From Bradyrhizobium sp. sBnM-33 (GTDB taxonomy: Bacteria; Pseudomonadota; Alphaproteobacteria; Rhizobiales; Xanthobacteraceae), in NCBI RefSeq assembly GCF_032917945.1, contig NZ_CP136624.1:2976001-3040000 (forward strand): DNA of 64,000 nt, in the 5' to 3' direction. The number at the start of each line of letters is the position of its first letter. Position 1 is the stretch's first letter. Made by a program: the position numbers and the translations under genes. Below, one piece after another: positions 16,965 to 24,687 of the stretch. The notes below the pieces were generated by a model. The model was not told the DNA's origin, did no database searches, and was given only the letters and a program-made list of their open reading frames with translations.

Positions 16965-17375
16965 ATGGCGTTCGCGATCAAAGCCGAGGTTTCCGACCCG
17001 CGGCCGAAGACGTTTGTGTTCACCGCGCAAAAGACCATGTATGGCGGCAAGCATATCGCCGAAGGCGACACGGTTTTCGTGTTCGCGAGCGAGAACGAGG
17101 GCGGGCAGGGCCTTATCGCGCGCGGCGTTGTTATTTCAGCCGAAGCGATCGCCAGGAAGCGCGGCATCACCAGGCAAACACCACGTGTGAGCGTCACCAT
17201 CAGACGCACCGCGCTCGCGAAGTGGTCGCTGGGGCGGAGCGAACTCAAGCACTTCACCGACTGGAAAGACGGCCAGCCCGGGACCGAGCTCAATTTCAAG
17301 TTCTATCGTCAGGCAACGAACAAGATCGCCGGCATCTCGGACGAAGCGGCGGCGTTCCTCGGCGAATTCTTCTAG
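16965..17375 (+). CDS. Hypothetical protein following GMC oxidoreductase
   Basis: 136 residues from ATG 16965 after GAGGAGC. No signal peptide or TM helix. The N-terminal half reads like a small beta domain (PKTFVFTAQKTMYGGKHIAE, DTVFVFASENEGGQGLIARG), somewhat reminiscent of PUA/EVE-like folds, but I cannot assign it. Close spacing to the GMC gene suggests co-transcription. Confidence 0.7.
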   Translation: MAFAIKAEVSDPRPKTFVFTAQKTMYGGKHIAEGDTVFVFASENEGGQGLIARGVVISAEAIARKRGITRQTPRVSVTIRRTALAKWSLGRSELKHFTDWKDGQPGTELNFKFYRQATNKIAGISDEAAAFLGEFF

Positions 17376-18072
17376 GGGCGTGTACTCATAAAAGCGTAGA
17401 TGTCCGCTTCTGACGGAGAAGCGGAAATCTTACGATCAGTTAGAGTATTACCGGTCGTGGCCCAACTCGGTCATCGAGGGCAGCAAATGTCAGGGATGGC
17501 GACACAGAGGCTCGGCTGGCTTGTCGCCCTCCTGGGCGCAACCTGCCGGACTGCCATAGTTCGTTCGCGCTACGTCCAGTAAAAAGTAAGAGTTGGAAGG
17601 CGCACGGATGCGTTTCGGCTTTTTCTAACCAGCGATGGCTTGAGGTTCAAACGAGCGGCTAATCGGGGAGGGATGGACCCGGGAGACAAGACGAGATTGG
17701 TGACGAGCCGACGCTCGCGCCAAGGCGTTTAGGACTAGCGCCAGACCAAAGTTTCAACGCCGCGATCGCCCTTCGCAATAAGTTCCGGCGGCTCCAAGCG
17801 ATGCTCATGGGCCATCGCTTTCGCCGCGGCAAATTGCGCGTAGAACGCGCGCTTGGGGAGGATACAGTGAATCATTGAATGTGACCCAGGGCGGGTCACA
17901 AGGACATGACGATTGGCATGAGCCGTTCCGCGACGCGCGAGCAGCGGCTCGACCAGATGCTGACGCAGCCGTTCCGAGAAGACGACCGCAGCTACCCACT
18001 TCGGGCTTGGAAGCCTGGCGCATGATCCTGTCCGCTCTCATGGGGCGCATTCGCAACAAGGAGGACATCGCC
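17376..18072. other. Long intergenic region with dyad
   Basis: About 700 bp. It begins with a degenerate ATGTCCGCTTCTGACGGAGA stretch (17400-17419) related to the dispersed module found elsewhere. A perfect 7-bp dyad GTGACCC-AGGGC-GGGTCAC lies at 17881-17899, about 175 bp before the cupin start. A 39-codon frame (17906-18025) is the only candidate gene and is weak. Confidence 0.4.
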
Positions 18073-18522
18073 ATGACGCCCACGCGTTTCGTTTCAACTG
18101 CCAGCGTGCTGGCGGCAATCTGGCTCGTGACCGGAGCCGCGACAGTGCGCGCCCAGGACAGTGCGCTGCCGGCCGGCTTCAAGACCCAGCCGCTGCTGAA
18201 GACCGGTCAAACCCGAGACAAGCAGCCGATTGTTTATCCGAAGACGGACAAGCCAGAAATGATCTCCGTTATTGGGACCATCGAGCCCGGTGGCCGCACG
18301 CCACTACATGAGCACCCGGTACCGACCTACGTCTATGTCCTCGAGGGCGAGGTGGAGTTGCAGAGTCACGGCGGACAACCGTATCAATATAAAACCGGCG
18401 AAGCCTACATCGAGGCTCTCAATCACCAACACCAGCTTTTCAATAAGGGCAATGTTCCGGCCAAGGTCCTGGTGGTCTTCGTCGGCGAGGAGGGTAAACC
18501 CACAACCATCGCGGCGAAATAG
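18073..18522 (+). CDS. Secreted cupin domain protein
   Basis: 149 residues. ATG 18073 has a near-perfect AAGGAGG ribosome-binding site, which excludes the longer frame from 17875. Signal peptide about 1-27 (ending RAQD). Cupin motif 1 is TPLHEHPVPTYVYVLEGEVEL (HxH...E), motif 2 contains EALNHQHQLFNKG. A periplasmic metal-binding cupin of unknown role. Similar in design to the secreted cupin at 50291. Confidence 0.85.
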   Translation: MTPTRFVSTASVLAAIWLVTGAATVRAQDSALPAGFKTQPLLKTGQTRDKQPIVYPKTDKPEMISVIGTIEPGGRTPLHEHPVPTYVYVLEGEVELQSHGGQPYQYKTGEAYIEALNHQHQLFNKGNVPAKVLVVFVGEEGKPTTIAAK

Positions 18523-18671
18523 CCGCCGGTCCCAGCGCCAGTCGGCACGCCCGCTATCTAAAAAAGCCCGCGCCGCCGCGCTGATCAGGGGTCAACGTCG
18601 TGGCCGCGGATTGACATTTCTCTCTACGGGAGATTGCGCGGCGCGCACAGCTTGGCTTTACGGACCTCGTC

Positions 18672-19325
18672 ATGAAACTTATTGCGCATCGTGGATGGTC
18701 CGCGGGTCGGGGCGAAAACTCGCTCGCCGCGTTCGTACGTGCCGCCCGTGACGGCAGAATATCCGGTGTCGAATTCGACGTCTGCCGTGCAGCGGATTCC
18801 GACACATTGGTGGTGTCACACGACCCGCCGCGTCATGTCGAGAATGCGCTTACCCTCGATGCGGCACTTTCGCTTCTTTCGCCGACTGACCTTGAACTGT
18901 TCGTGGAGGTGAAGGAGACGGGACTTGTCTCTGAAGTCATCGAGAGGCTGGTTGCTAGCGACGTGGCCCGTCGCTCGGTCGTATTTGCCTTTGCCGCCGT
19001 CGCAAGATCCTTTCCGTGGGAGGGTGCGCGACCGGTGCGCCTGGGCATCATCGTCATTTACCCGTGGAACCTGAATCGTGCGGTGCGCAGGTATGCGCCG
19101 GATGTCCTCCTGCTCGGCTGGGACGCGCGCACTTGGACACGAGTCGCTTTTCGCGCCTGGTGGTCCGTTTTCTCCCTTGAGCAGCTTGCGCGACGCCACC
19201 ACGTGCCGGTTGTGGTGGGAATCGTGCAACGCATGGACGACCTTCATTGGCTCTCACGGCAGCGCCTCTACGGGGCGGTTGCCGACGTCGACCGTACTAT
19301 CGGCCGCAGCGCCAGGCCTGATTAG
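18672..19325 (+). CDS. Glycerophosphodiester phosphodiesterase family protein
   Basis: 217 residues, compact for the family. It begins MKLIAHRGWSAGRGENSLAAF, giving the HRG and EN pair of GDPD enzymes. GVEFDVCRA supplies the Glu and Asp metal ligands, VVSHD the catalytic histidine, and FVEVKE a further acidic strand. No signal peptide, so probably cytosolic. It would cleave glycerophosphodiesters to glycerol-3-phosphate and an alcohol. It lies in the accessory region. Confidence 0.82.
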   Translation: MKLIAHRGWSAGRGENSLAAFVRAARDGRISGVEFDVCRAADSDTLVVSHDPPRHVENALTLDAALSLLSPTDLELFVEVKETGLVSEVIERLVASDVARRSVVFAFAAVARSFPWEGARPVRLGIIVIYPWNLNRAVRRYAPDVLLLGWDARTWTRVAFRAWWSVFSLEQLARRHHVPVVVGIVQRMDDLHWLSRQRLYGAVADVDRTIGRSARPD

Positions 19326-19700
19326 GCCACGCAAACCCGTTCGTGGCCCGTGAAGTATGACAGATCGGCCTAGTCTGGCGTGGGGGACCGGCTGTTTCGG
19401 TGATGTCGCCTTTTCGCCCCTTCGAGACATGCCGACCGGCCCCGAAAACATCTACTAGTCGGGGAAGAGCGGAAATCGATTCGAATGTCGCTAATGACCC
19501 TCAACGGACTTTCGCTCGCATCTGCTGAGTTCAGAAAAGGTTCTGGAGTTGCCAATCTCTCCCATGCGCGGCCGGGTGCTGGCTTGATTTGATCCCTATT
19601 GGCCTAGTTTGAAATTTCGGGTGGCCTAGTATGGGTGATTGCCAGAATGGAGTAACCTAAGCTTGGGGGCGACGGTTAACTTACGGCGGAGCCACTTGTC
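19326..19700. other. Intergenic region with degenerate dispersed module
   Basis: No gene seen. 19425-19515 contains GAGACATGCCGACCGG and AATGACCCTCAACGGACTTT, degenerate parts of the recurrent intergenic module best seen at 51344-51466. Confidence 0.4.
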
Positions 19701-19844
19701 ATGACGCCTCTCAATAGAAACATACTGATCGCTGCCGTGGTGGTTATTCTTGCTGGAGTGCTCATTTATATTTACGGCGGATTCGATACGACTACGACAA
19801 CGCCCTCGCCGCCTGCAACGCCGCCCGCGCCAACACAAAAGTAG
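19701..19844 (+). CDS. Small single-TM protein (47 aa)
   Basis: ATG 19701 opens a 47-codon frame: a polar N-terminus (MTPLNRN), one strong TM helix (ILIAAVVVILAGVLIYIYGG), then a Thr/Pro-rich tail (DTTTTTPSPPATPPAPTQK). The GGCGGAG upstream is a plausible ribosome-binding site and a hairpin terminator follows at 19892. Compositional bias fits a real small membrane protein with a periplasmic or cytoplasmic Pro-rich tail. Function unknown. Confidence 0.6.
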   Translation: MTPLNRNILIAAVVVILAGVLIYIYGGFDTTTTTPSPPATPPAPTQK

Positions 19845-19891
19845 CCGTCGAAGCGACGAATCAAAGAGCGAAGGGTACGATTTGCTAGTCG

Positions 19892-19922
19892 AAAGAGGCC
19901 CGCCTCAGTTGGCGGCCTCTTT
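19892..19922 (+). terminator. Hairpin terminator after small TM gene
   Basis: AAAGAGGCC(C)GCC and GGCGGCCTCTTT pair around TCAGTT with a single bulged C, followed by TCATTT. A likely intrinsic terminator for the small gene at 19701. Confidence 0.55.
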
Positions 19923-19941
19923 CATTTCGAATGTCACCTGT

Positions 19942-20038
19942 TGGCCCTAAGCCGAACACCGCACAAGCCTTTGTCATGTCGGCTGGCAGGGGCAGACCGG
20001 ACGCAGGTCCATGCTCGCCTCTACCGTCGCTTGTGATC
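19942..20038. repeat. 97-bp direct repeat, copy 1
   Basis: Starts TGGCCCTAAGCCGAAC and ends TTGTGATC. It aligns without gaps over its length to 20533-20629, sharing among others AGCC.TTGTCA.GTCG, AGACCGGACG/AAACCGGACG and GCTCGCCTC. The pair brackets the YCII-family gene. Confidence 0.6.
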
Positions 20039-20114
20039 CAAGCCAGTCATCATGAACGACGCGAGACGTTCAGCCATCGACCTCAGCGTAGGTTCGGACT
20101 CACATCCTGCGCCG

Positions 20115-20459
20115 TCACACATGGAGTGGCCGGACCTCTTGCGGCCAGCCACAAGCGATTGCGAGCTTGCCGGCCCAAAACTTCGCCGACTCTTGCTCGG
20201 AGACATCAACGACCGTGAAGCCACCGAGATACTCCGGGGCGTTGGAATACCGACCTTCGCTAAACTGCAGTTCGCCGCTGATGTTATTAGCACTAAAAGC
20301 CTTGCTCAGATCTTCATCTACTCCCGCGGCGAAGATGAGCACGCCCGCTTCCTTCATCTCGGCCACGACTGCCCTAGCCAACGGTCCGCGAGACTGAAAC
20401 CACTCTTCGGAGTGATCACCGACCCATTGCTGGTTGAAGTAGATAATGTAGTGGGTCAT
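20115..20459 (-). CDS. YCII-related (DGPF) domain protein
   Basis: 114 residues from ATG 20459 with AGGAAGG upstream. A compact ferredoxin-like alpha/beta domain: MTHYIIYFNQQWVG first strand, helix with RGPLARAVVAEMKEAGVL, then GGFTVVDVSEQESAKFWAG and the last strand EVRPLHV. These are the features of YCII/DGPF proteins, often small-molecule-binding or muconolactone isomerase-like. It lies between two copies of a 97-bp repeat, so the gene may have moved as part of an accessory cassette. Confidence 0.75.
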   Translation of the reverse strand: MTHYIIYFNQQWVGDHSEEWFQSRGPLARAVVAEMKEAGVLIFAAGVDEDLSKAFSANNISGELQFSEGRYSNAPEYLGGFTVVDVSEQESAKFWAGKLAIACGWPQEVRPLHV

Positions 20460-20532
20460 GTGACCTTCCTATTATCTGCGGCCAAGGAGAACATACTACC
20501 CCAGATCATTGGTGTTTGGCGTATTCCGCTTA

Positions 20533-20629
20533 TGGCCCTTAGACGAACAGCTCTTAAGCCATTGTCACGTCGCCTGTCAGCGGTAAACCGGACGTCGCTC
20601 TGCGCTCGCCTCCAACGCCGCTTTTGACC
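20533..20629. repeat. 97-bp direct repeat, copy 2
   Basis: Starts TGGCCCTTAGACGAAC and ends TTTTGACC, where the final GACC is the target duplication of the MITE that follows. See 19942-20038 for the partner copy. Confidence 0.6.
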
Positions 20630-20849
20630 GATTGTGTTGCAAAAGTCGAAAGTTGCAGGGCTCAAGATTTTTCGCAAAAACACTAAGCAGCGAGCGAGCG
20701 TTGATTCGTATGACCTCAATCGCGCTACGAAAGTCGCCTGTGAATTTTGCGCGAGGCCGTGAGGTTCCCTCACATCTTGTACACGAAAGTCGCGCCCACG
20801 GCCCGCAGAATTTTGGTCATCGGCGAAAATCGACTTTTGCAACACAATC
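20630..20849. mobile_element. 220-bp MITE with perfect 19-bp inverted ends, copy 1
   Basis: Ends GATTGTGTTGCAAAAGTCG (20630-20648) and its exact reverse complement (20831-20849). The flanking GACC (20626-20629 and 20850-20853) is a perfect 4-bp target duplication. No coding capacity. The ends resemble those of the IS1182-type element at 21348, so that transposase family may mobilise it. The inner sequence is homologous, in inverted orientation, to 51873-52090. Confidence 0.85.
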
Positions 20850-20853
20850 GACC

Positions 20854-21285
20854 CTAAGCGGACGTGGGCTCCCACGCGACTTCAAGCGCGCGCAGAATTC
20901 CACCGGGCAACTCGTCTTGTCCGGGAAGCTCTCTGAACGTTGCGGCGTAGAACGAAGGGCGAGGTGTGAGCACCTTGATTTGCTCGTTCAGCCATCCGCT
21001 CAGTTCATCGTACTCTGGGACAATGCCGCCGTGACCCGGATGCGTTTCGAGAGGTTCTATGCCTCGATGAAATCTAGCCTCCCAGAACCGGTAAATCGCC
21101 CAGACCCGAAGCTCTCGTTCCATGAACTGAGCAGTCACTGCATAGAGCCGAAAGTGCTGCGTATAGTCGCCTATGTTATCGTCAAACACGGACGCGAAGT
21201 AGTGTGGAGCACCGCTCAGATCGGCGGTGCCGGTTCGGATCCCATCATAGATGTCACGGATCGTGTGAACCTTCTGGAACTTCAT
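20854..21285 (-). CDS. Hypothetical protein
   Basis: 143 residues from ATG 21285, preceded by TTAGGAACC. Soluble, rich in aromatic residues (RVWAIYRFWEARFHRG, HPGHGGIVPEYDELSGWL); no domain recognised. Its stop codon lies only a few bases beyond the MITE, inside the motif CCCTAAGCGGAC, so the 3' end is part of the dispersed module. The clear ribosome-binding site and even composition support a real gene. Confidence 0.65.
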   Translation of the reverse strand: MKFQKVHTIRDIYDGIRTGTADLSGAPHYFASVFDDNIGDYTQHFRLYAVTAQFMERELRVWAIYRFWEARFHRGIEPLETHPGHGGIVPEYDELSGWLNEQIKVLTPRPSFYAATFRELPGQDELPGGILRALEVAWEPTSA

Positions 21286-21347
21286 GGTTCCTAAAATAGA
21301 CCAGATCGATGCCCACTCGCCACCGAGACTTATGTCGGCTCTTGGCC

Positions 21348-22837
21348 GATTGTGTTGAAAAAGTCTTCGGTTGCGCTGGTTGATGTTCGCTGATTCAGTC
21401 GTTGCGAGAGGACTGAATCATGATGGGACATCAGCGAGTTGAGCAGGTCGCGTTGTTCTATGAGTTTTCGCTCGAGCGGCACGTTCCGGCCGATCATTTG
21501 TTGCGATCGATCGACAGGTTCGTGGACCTCGATGGGTTAAGGCGAGAGCTATCCCCCTTCTACAGCACGATCGGGCGGCCCTCGATCGCGCCCGAGCTGA
21601 TGATCCGGATGCTGTTGGTCGGTTACTGCTTCGGCATCCGCTCGGAGCGGCGCCTGTGCGAAGAGGTTCACCTCAACCTGGCATACCGCTGGTTCTGCCG
21701 CCTTGGGCTCGATGGTGACGTGCCCGATCATTCGACCTTCTCAAAGAACCGACATGGCCGCTTCCGCGATAGTGATCTGCTGCGACGGCTGTTCGAAGAC
21801 GTCTTGCGCCGCTGCATCGACGAGGGTCTGGTTGGCGGAGAAGGCTTTGCGGTCGATGCTAGCCTGATCAAGGCCGATGCTAACCGGCAGAACGGCGTCG
21901 AGGGCGAAAAGGGGTTGCCGCCAAAAGCCGCAAGCCGTGCCGTCGACGAGTATCTAGCTGTCCTGGACGATGCGGCGTTTGGGGCCGCGACCGAGATCGT
22001 CCCCAAGTTCATCTCACCGGCTGATCCTGCCGCGCGCTGGACCGGTGCCCATGGCGGACAGGCTTTCTTTGCCTACTCCACGAACTATCTGATCGATGTG
22101 GAAAATGCGATCATTGTCGACGTTGAGCCGACCACAGCGATCCGGCAGGCAGAAGTTCTCGCTGCCAAGCGCATGATCGAGCGGACCGCAAAGAACTTCG
22201 GTCTTCACCCGTCCAGGCTTCTCGGTGACAGCGCCTATGGTTCAGCCGACATGCTGGGCTGGCTGGTCGATGAGCACGGCATCGAGCCGCATGTGACCGT
22301 GTTCGACAAATCAGCGCGCAAGGATGGGACCTTCACACGGGAGGACTTCAACTACGATCCAGTCAGCGACGTCTATATCTGTCCTGGCGGCAAGACGCTG
22401 ACCACAACAGGGACACGTGTGAATGATGGCGAGACGTTGCTTTATCGAGCGAGCAAGGCTGACTGTGACGCCTGCGCCTTGAGGCCACACTGCTGCCCGA
22501 ACACGCCTGCTCGAAAGGTGCCTCGCTCGATCCATGAGAGAGCCCGCGACATGGCGCGGGCGATTGCTAAATCCTGGGAAGGTCGAGCATCGCGACGGCT
22601 ACGTAAGAAGGTCGAAATGTTGTTCGCTCACCTCAAGCGCATTCTCAAGCTCGACCGACTGCGATTACGTGGACCAAACGGGGCTCGCGACGAGTTCCTC
22701 CTTGCAGCAACCGCCCAGAACCTCCGGAAACTAGCCAAGCTGGTCCCAATGCCGCAGCCAAATCCGGCCTGAGAAGCGGTCGGCTGTGCCGCATTTGCGG
22801 CTCGCCTCGCTCGCGGGCCGACTTCTTCAACGGAATC
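21348..22837 (+). mobile_element. IS1182-family insertion sequence
   Basis: About 1.49 kb. Left end GATTGTGTTGAAAAAGTC (21348-21365) and right end GACTTCTTCAACGGAATC (22820-22837) are imperfect inverted repeats with three mismatches. One intact transposase gene lies between. Outer four bases are GGCC on the left and GACC on the right, an imperfect possible target duplication. The right flank reads GACCCCCAGTGGACATG, the same module as beside the MITE. Confidence 0.85.
21420..22772 (+). CDS. IS1182-family transposase (intact)
   Basis: 450 residues. N-terminal DUF772-like region (HQRVEQVALFYEFSLERHVP, RPSIAPELMIRMLLVGYCFG, VPDHSTFSKNRHGRF), then the DDE domain with FAVDASLIKADAN (first Asp), LLGDSAYGSADM (second Asp) and KKVEMLFAHLKRIL (Glu region). 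A cysteine cluster CDACALRPHCC follows YICPGGKTL, as in IS1182 enzymes. No frameshift or stop interrupts it, so the element may be active. Confidence 0.93.
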   Translation: MMGHQRVEQVALFYEFSLERHVPADHLLRSIDRFVDLDGLRRELSPFYSTIGRPSIAPELMIRMLLVGYCFGIRSERRLCEEVHLNLAYRWFCRLGLDGDVPDHSTFSKNRHGRFRDSDLLRRLFEDVLRRCIDEGLVGGEGFAVDASLIKADANRQNGVEGEKGLPPKAASRAVDEYLAVLDDAAFGAATEIVPKFISPADPAARWTGAHGGQAFFAYSTNYLIDVENAIIVDVEPTTAIRQAEVLAAKRMIERTAKNFGLHPSRLLGDSAYGSADMLGWLVDEHGIEPHVTVFDKSARKDGTFTREDFNYDPVSDVYICPGGKTLTTTGTRVNDGETLLYRASKADCDACALRPHCCPNTPARKVPRSIHERARDMARAIAKSWEGRASRRLRKKVEMLFAHLKRILKLDRLRLRGPNGARDEFLLAATAQNLRKLAKLVPMPQPNPA

Positions 22838-23689
22838 GACCCCCAGTGGACATGCCGATCCGTCCGATTGGTGTGTGCTTCCCGGGGTAGACCGGACATG
22901 GCGAAGTAAACCGCCAATTCCGCTCAACTGACAATAGCCTGAAATTTTCGAACCCAGCCGGCTCCGCTGGCGTTCGAAAATTGCTAGCCCGCAACAAATT
23001 CCGCACCTCGTGAACTAAACATTTGACGCGCTGAATTTTCTCTGCGCTTAGATCATGACATTCGTCGCGGGTGAAATTGCCCGCACTCTTGAGGACCGTG
23101 ATGCGCAACGCACGCACACACATTGCAGAGACTGCCGCCCGCGTCCGGCTCAACGGCGATTTGCCGCGCGGGTTGATTTTCTCGTGGCTCGCTGGCTCGA
23201 GCGCTGCGCCACAAACGCCGAGGCCGCACAACGGTTGTTGAGGACCGATCGGAAGCCCACACGTGAGTTCGGGATGGGCGTGAGTCTTGTCGTTTCATCT
23301 CCACGTTGGGATGAGTCCCCATGACGGGGCAGGCGGCGGGGTGGGGATAGCTTCAAGGCATGGAGAGAGGCTGCCCGCATGGCAGCCTCCGTTACTCTAT
23401 TGCCGATCACCTCCGGGCTTCCGAGTTTGCCCAAAGCCGAACAACGTAGGCCCGTCGTCGCCATCGGATGGATTGGCGCGACAATGGCGTTCGGCTATCG
23501 CACCATCGACCCAATAGGGGTCGAGGTTCCGGCATGTCTCATATCTGCCGCACTGTAGACCTATCCCTCGAACGTGTCTGATCTGCCGCACTGTGGACGT
23601 ATTCCGACACGCATGCTCACGGCGTATCTGAGGGGAACGCGCAGCAGTTTGCTGCCTTGTTCCTTCTAACCTAGAGGAAAAGTACCGTG
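22838..23689. other. Long intergenic region with module remnants, hairpin and direct repeats
   Basis: About 850 bp without a convincing gene. CGGGGTAGACCGGA at 22883-22896 is identical to 51403-51416. A perfect hairpin GAGGCTGCC/GGCAGCCTC lies at 23367-23389, without a T-tract. Two direct copies of ATCTGCCGCACTGT(A/G)GAC lie at 23543-23560 and 23581-23598, 38 bp apart, upstream of the small secreted gene. Confidence 0.45.
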
Positions 23690-23878
23690 ATGAAAATTGT
23701 GATTGTTGCGGGTGCAACGCTTGCCGTGGTGACTGCCGCTGGCGCTGCCGACATTCCGCGCCGACAGCCCGTTTATCAGCAGGCCCAAATCGGCAAGATG
23801 CCGATTGGCAAGACCCCAATCGGGAAGACCCCAATCGGCAAGACGCCTGTCGCGACGCGGCCCTATACGCGGTATTGA
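23690..23878 (+). CDS. Small secreted protein with IGKTP pentapeptide repeats
   Basis: 62 residues from ATG 23690 (GTG 23687 also possible) after AGAGGAAA. Signal peptide about 1-20 (ending GAA). After DIPRRQPVYQQAQ come four tandem pentapeptides, IGKMP, IGKTP, IGKTP, IGKTP (residues 34-53), encoded by four near-identical 15-bp units at 23789-23848. The end is VATRPYTRY. Mature protein is very basic. Repeat number could vary by slippage. Function unknown. Confidence 0.65.
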   Translation: MKIVIVAGATLAVVTAAGAADIPRRQPVYQQAQIGKMPIGKTPIGKTPIGKTPVATRPYTRY

Positions 23879-23930
23879 CTTAAGGTCTCGCTGAATCTGA
23901 CCTTTATCGTCGACAGTTGAAGGGCGAAGC

Positions 23931-24638
23931 GTGGCAAATAGGCCGAAGAGGTTAGCAGTATGCTTGCTTGCGGGATTCACACTCGCTGTCTTGCTCCAGT
24001 GCAAAATTCAATCAGCTTCTGCACACGAGATTGACACTCGCGCCCGCTCGGAACGTTTCATTTCCCAGAAACGGGAGGTCCACAAGCGCACCGCCGCCGC
24101 GAACGCGCTTGTTTCCAGTGAGGCGCCCATTGAATCCAAACCGGCGCCACAGTCGACTCGAAAGCCGGGATCGGGAGCAGCAAAGGGCCCGTACTACGTT
24201 GATTTCAGAGCCAGGACGGCGGCGAGTTGGGGACACGCTTTCGTCTGGTTCGGGAAGACAAGCGAGCGAGCAGTTGAAGTCGCGGGCCTTACCCCTGCGG
24301 GAGACACCGCAGCTTATGTACTTGGTCATTTGATGTGGGTGCCGTCCGAGACCGCGGCAAGCTATGGGGATCTTGATCCGCAGTACTTGACCGCCAGTTA
24401 CCGAGTTTACCTGAATGAGCCGGATGCAAAACGGGTTTTCGCATACATCAAGAAATTGCAGGCGAGTTCACCGGTCTGGAACGCCGAAACAACCAATTGC
24501 ACGGCGTTTATCGGTAGCATCGCGGAGTTCATGGGATTAGAAGTTCCTCACCGCTGGAAGCGCCCTGAGGACTACGTCAACAGTCTCAAGGCGATGAATA
24601 GCGGGCGCCAGATGGTCCGCCTGTCGTCAGAACAATAG
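23931..24638 (+). CDS. Secreted hypothetical protein with His...Asn-Cys motif pair
   Basis: 235 residues from GTG 23931 with AGGGCGAAG upstream. Signal peptide about 1-31 (ending ASAH). A low-complexity linker (about 45-85) is followed by a compact domain: YYVDFRARTAASWGHAFVWFG near its start and AETTNCTAFIGSIAEFMGLE near its end. His first and Asn-Cys later is the order of permuted papain-fold (NlpC/P60-LRAT-like) amidases or acyltransferases. This resemblance is my inference; I do not recognise the family. Confidence 0.7.
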   Translation: MANRPKRLAVCLLAGFTLAVLLQCKIQSASAHEIDTRARSERFISQKREVHKRTAAANALVSSEAPIESKPAPQSTRKPGSGAAKGPYYVDFRARTAASWGHAFVWFGKTSERAVEVAGLTPAGDTAAYVLGHLMWVPSETAASYGDLDPQYLTASYRVYLNEPDAKRVFAYIKKLQASSPVWNAETTNCTAFIGSIAEFMGLEVPHRWKRPEDYVNSLKAMNSGRQMVRLSSEQ

Positions 24639-24687
24639 CTCGCGTTCGTCCTTGGCCGCCGTGGCGATCTGGCGCCCGATCCAGGCG

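Noticed and set aside
17906..18025. 39-codon frame MTIGMSRSATREQRLD...
   Set aside because: Poorly placed ribosome-binding site and no recognisable feature; kept only as a weak candidate.
23101..23241. 46-codon frame from ATG 23101
   Set aside because: No convincing ribosome-binding site, no hydrophobic or repeat pattern, and it lies among remnants after the IS.
23789..23848. Four 15-bp repeats considered as CRISPR-like
   Set aside because: No spacers; the repeats are in-frame codons for IGKTP units of a secreted peptide.
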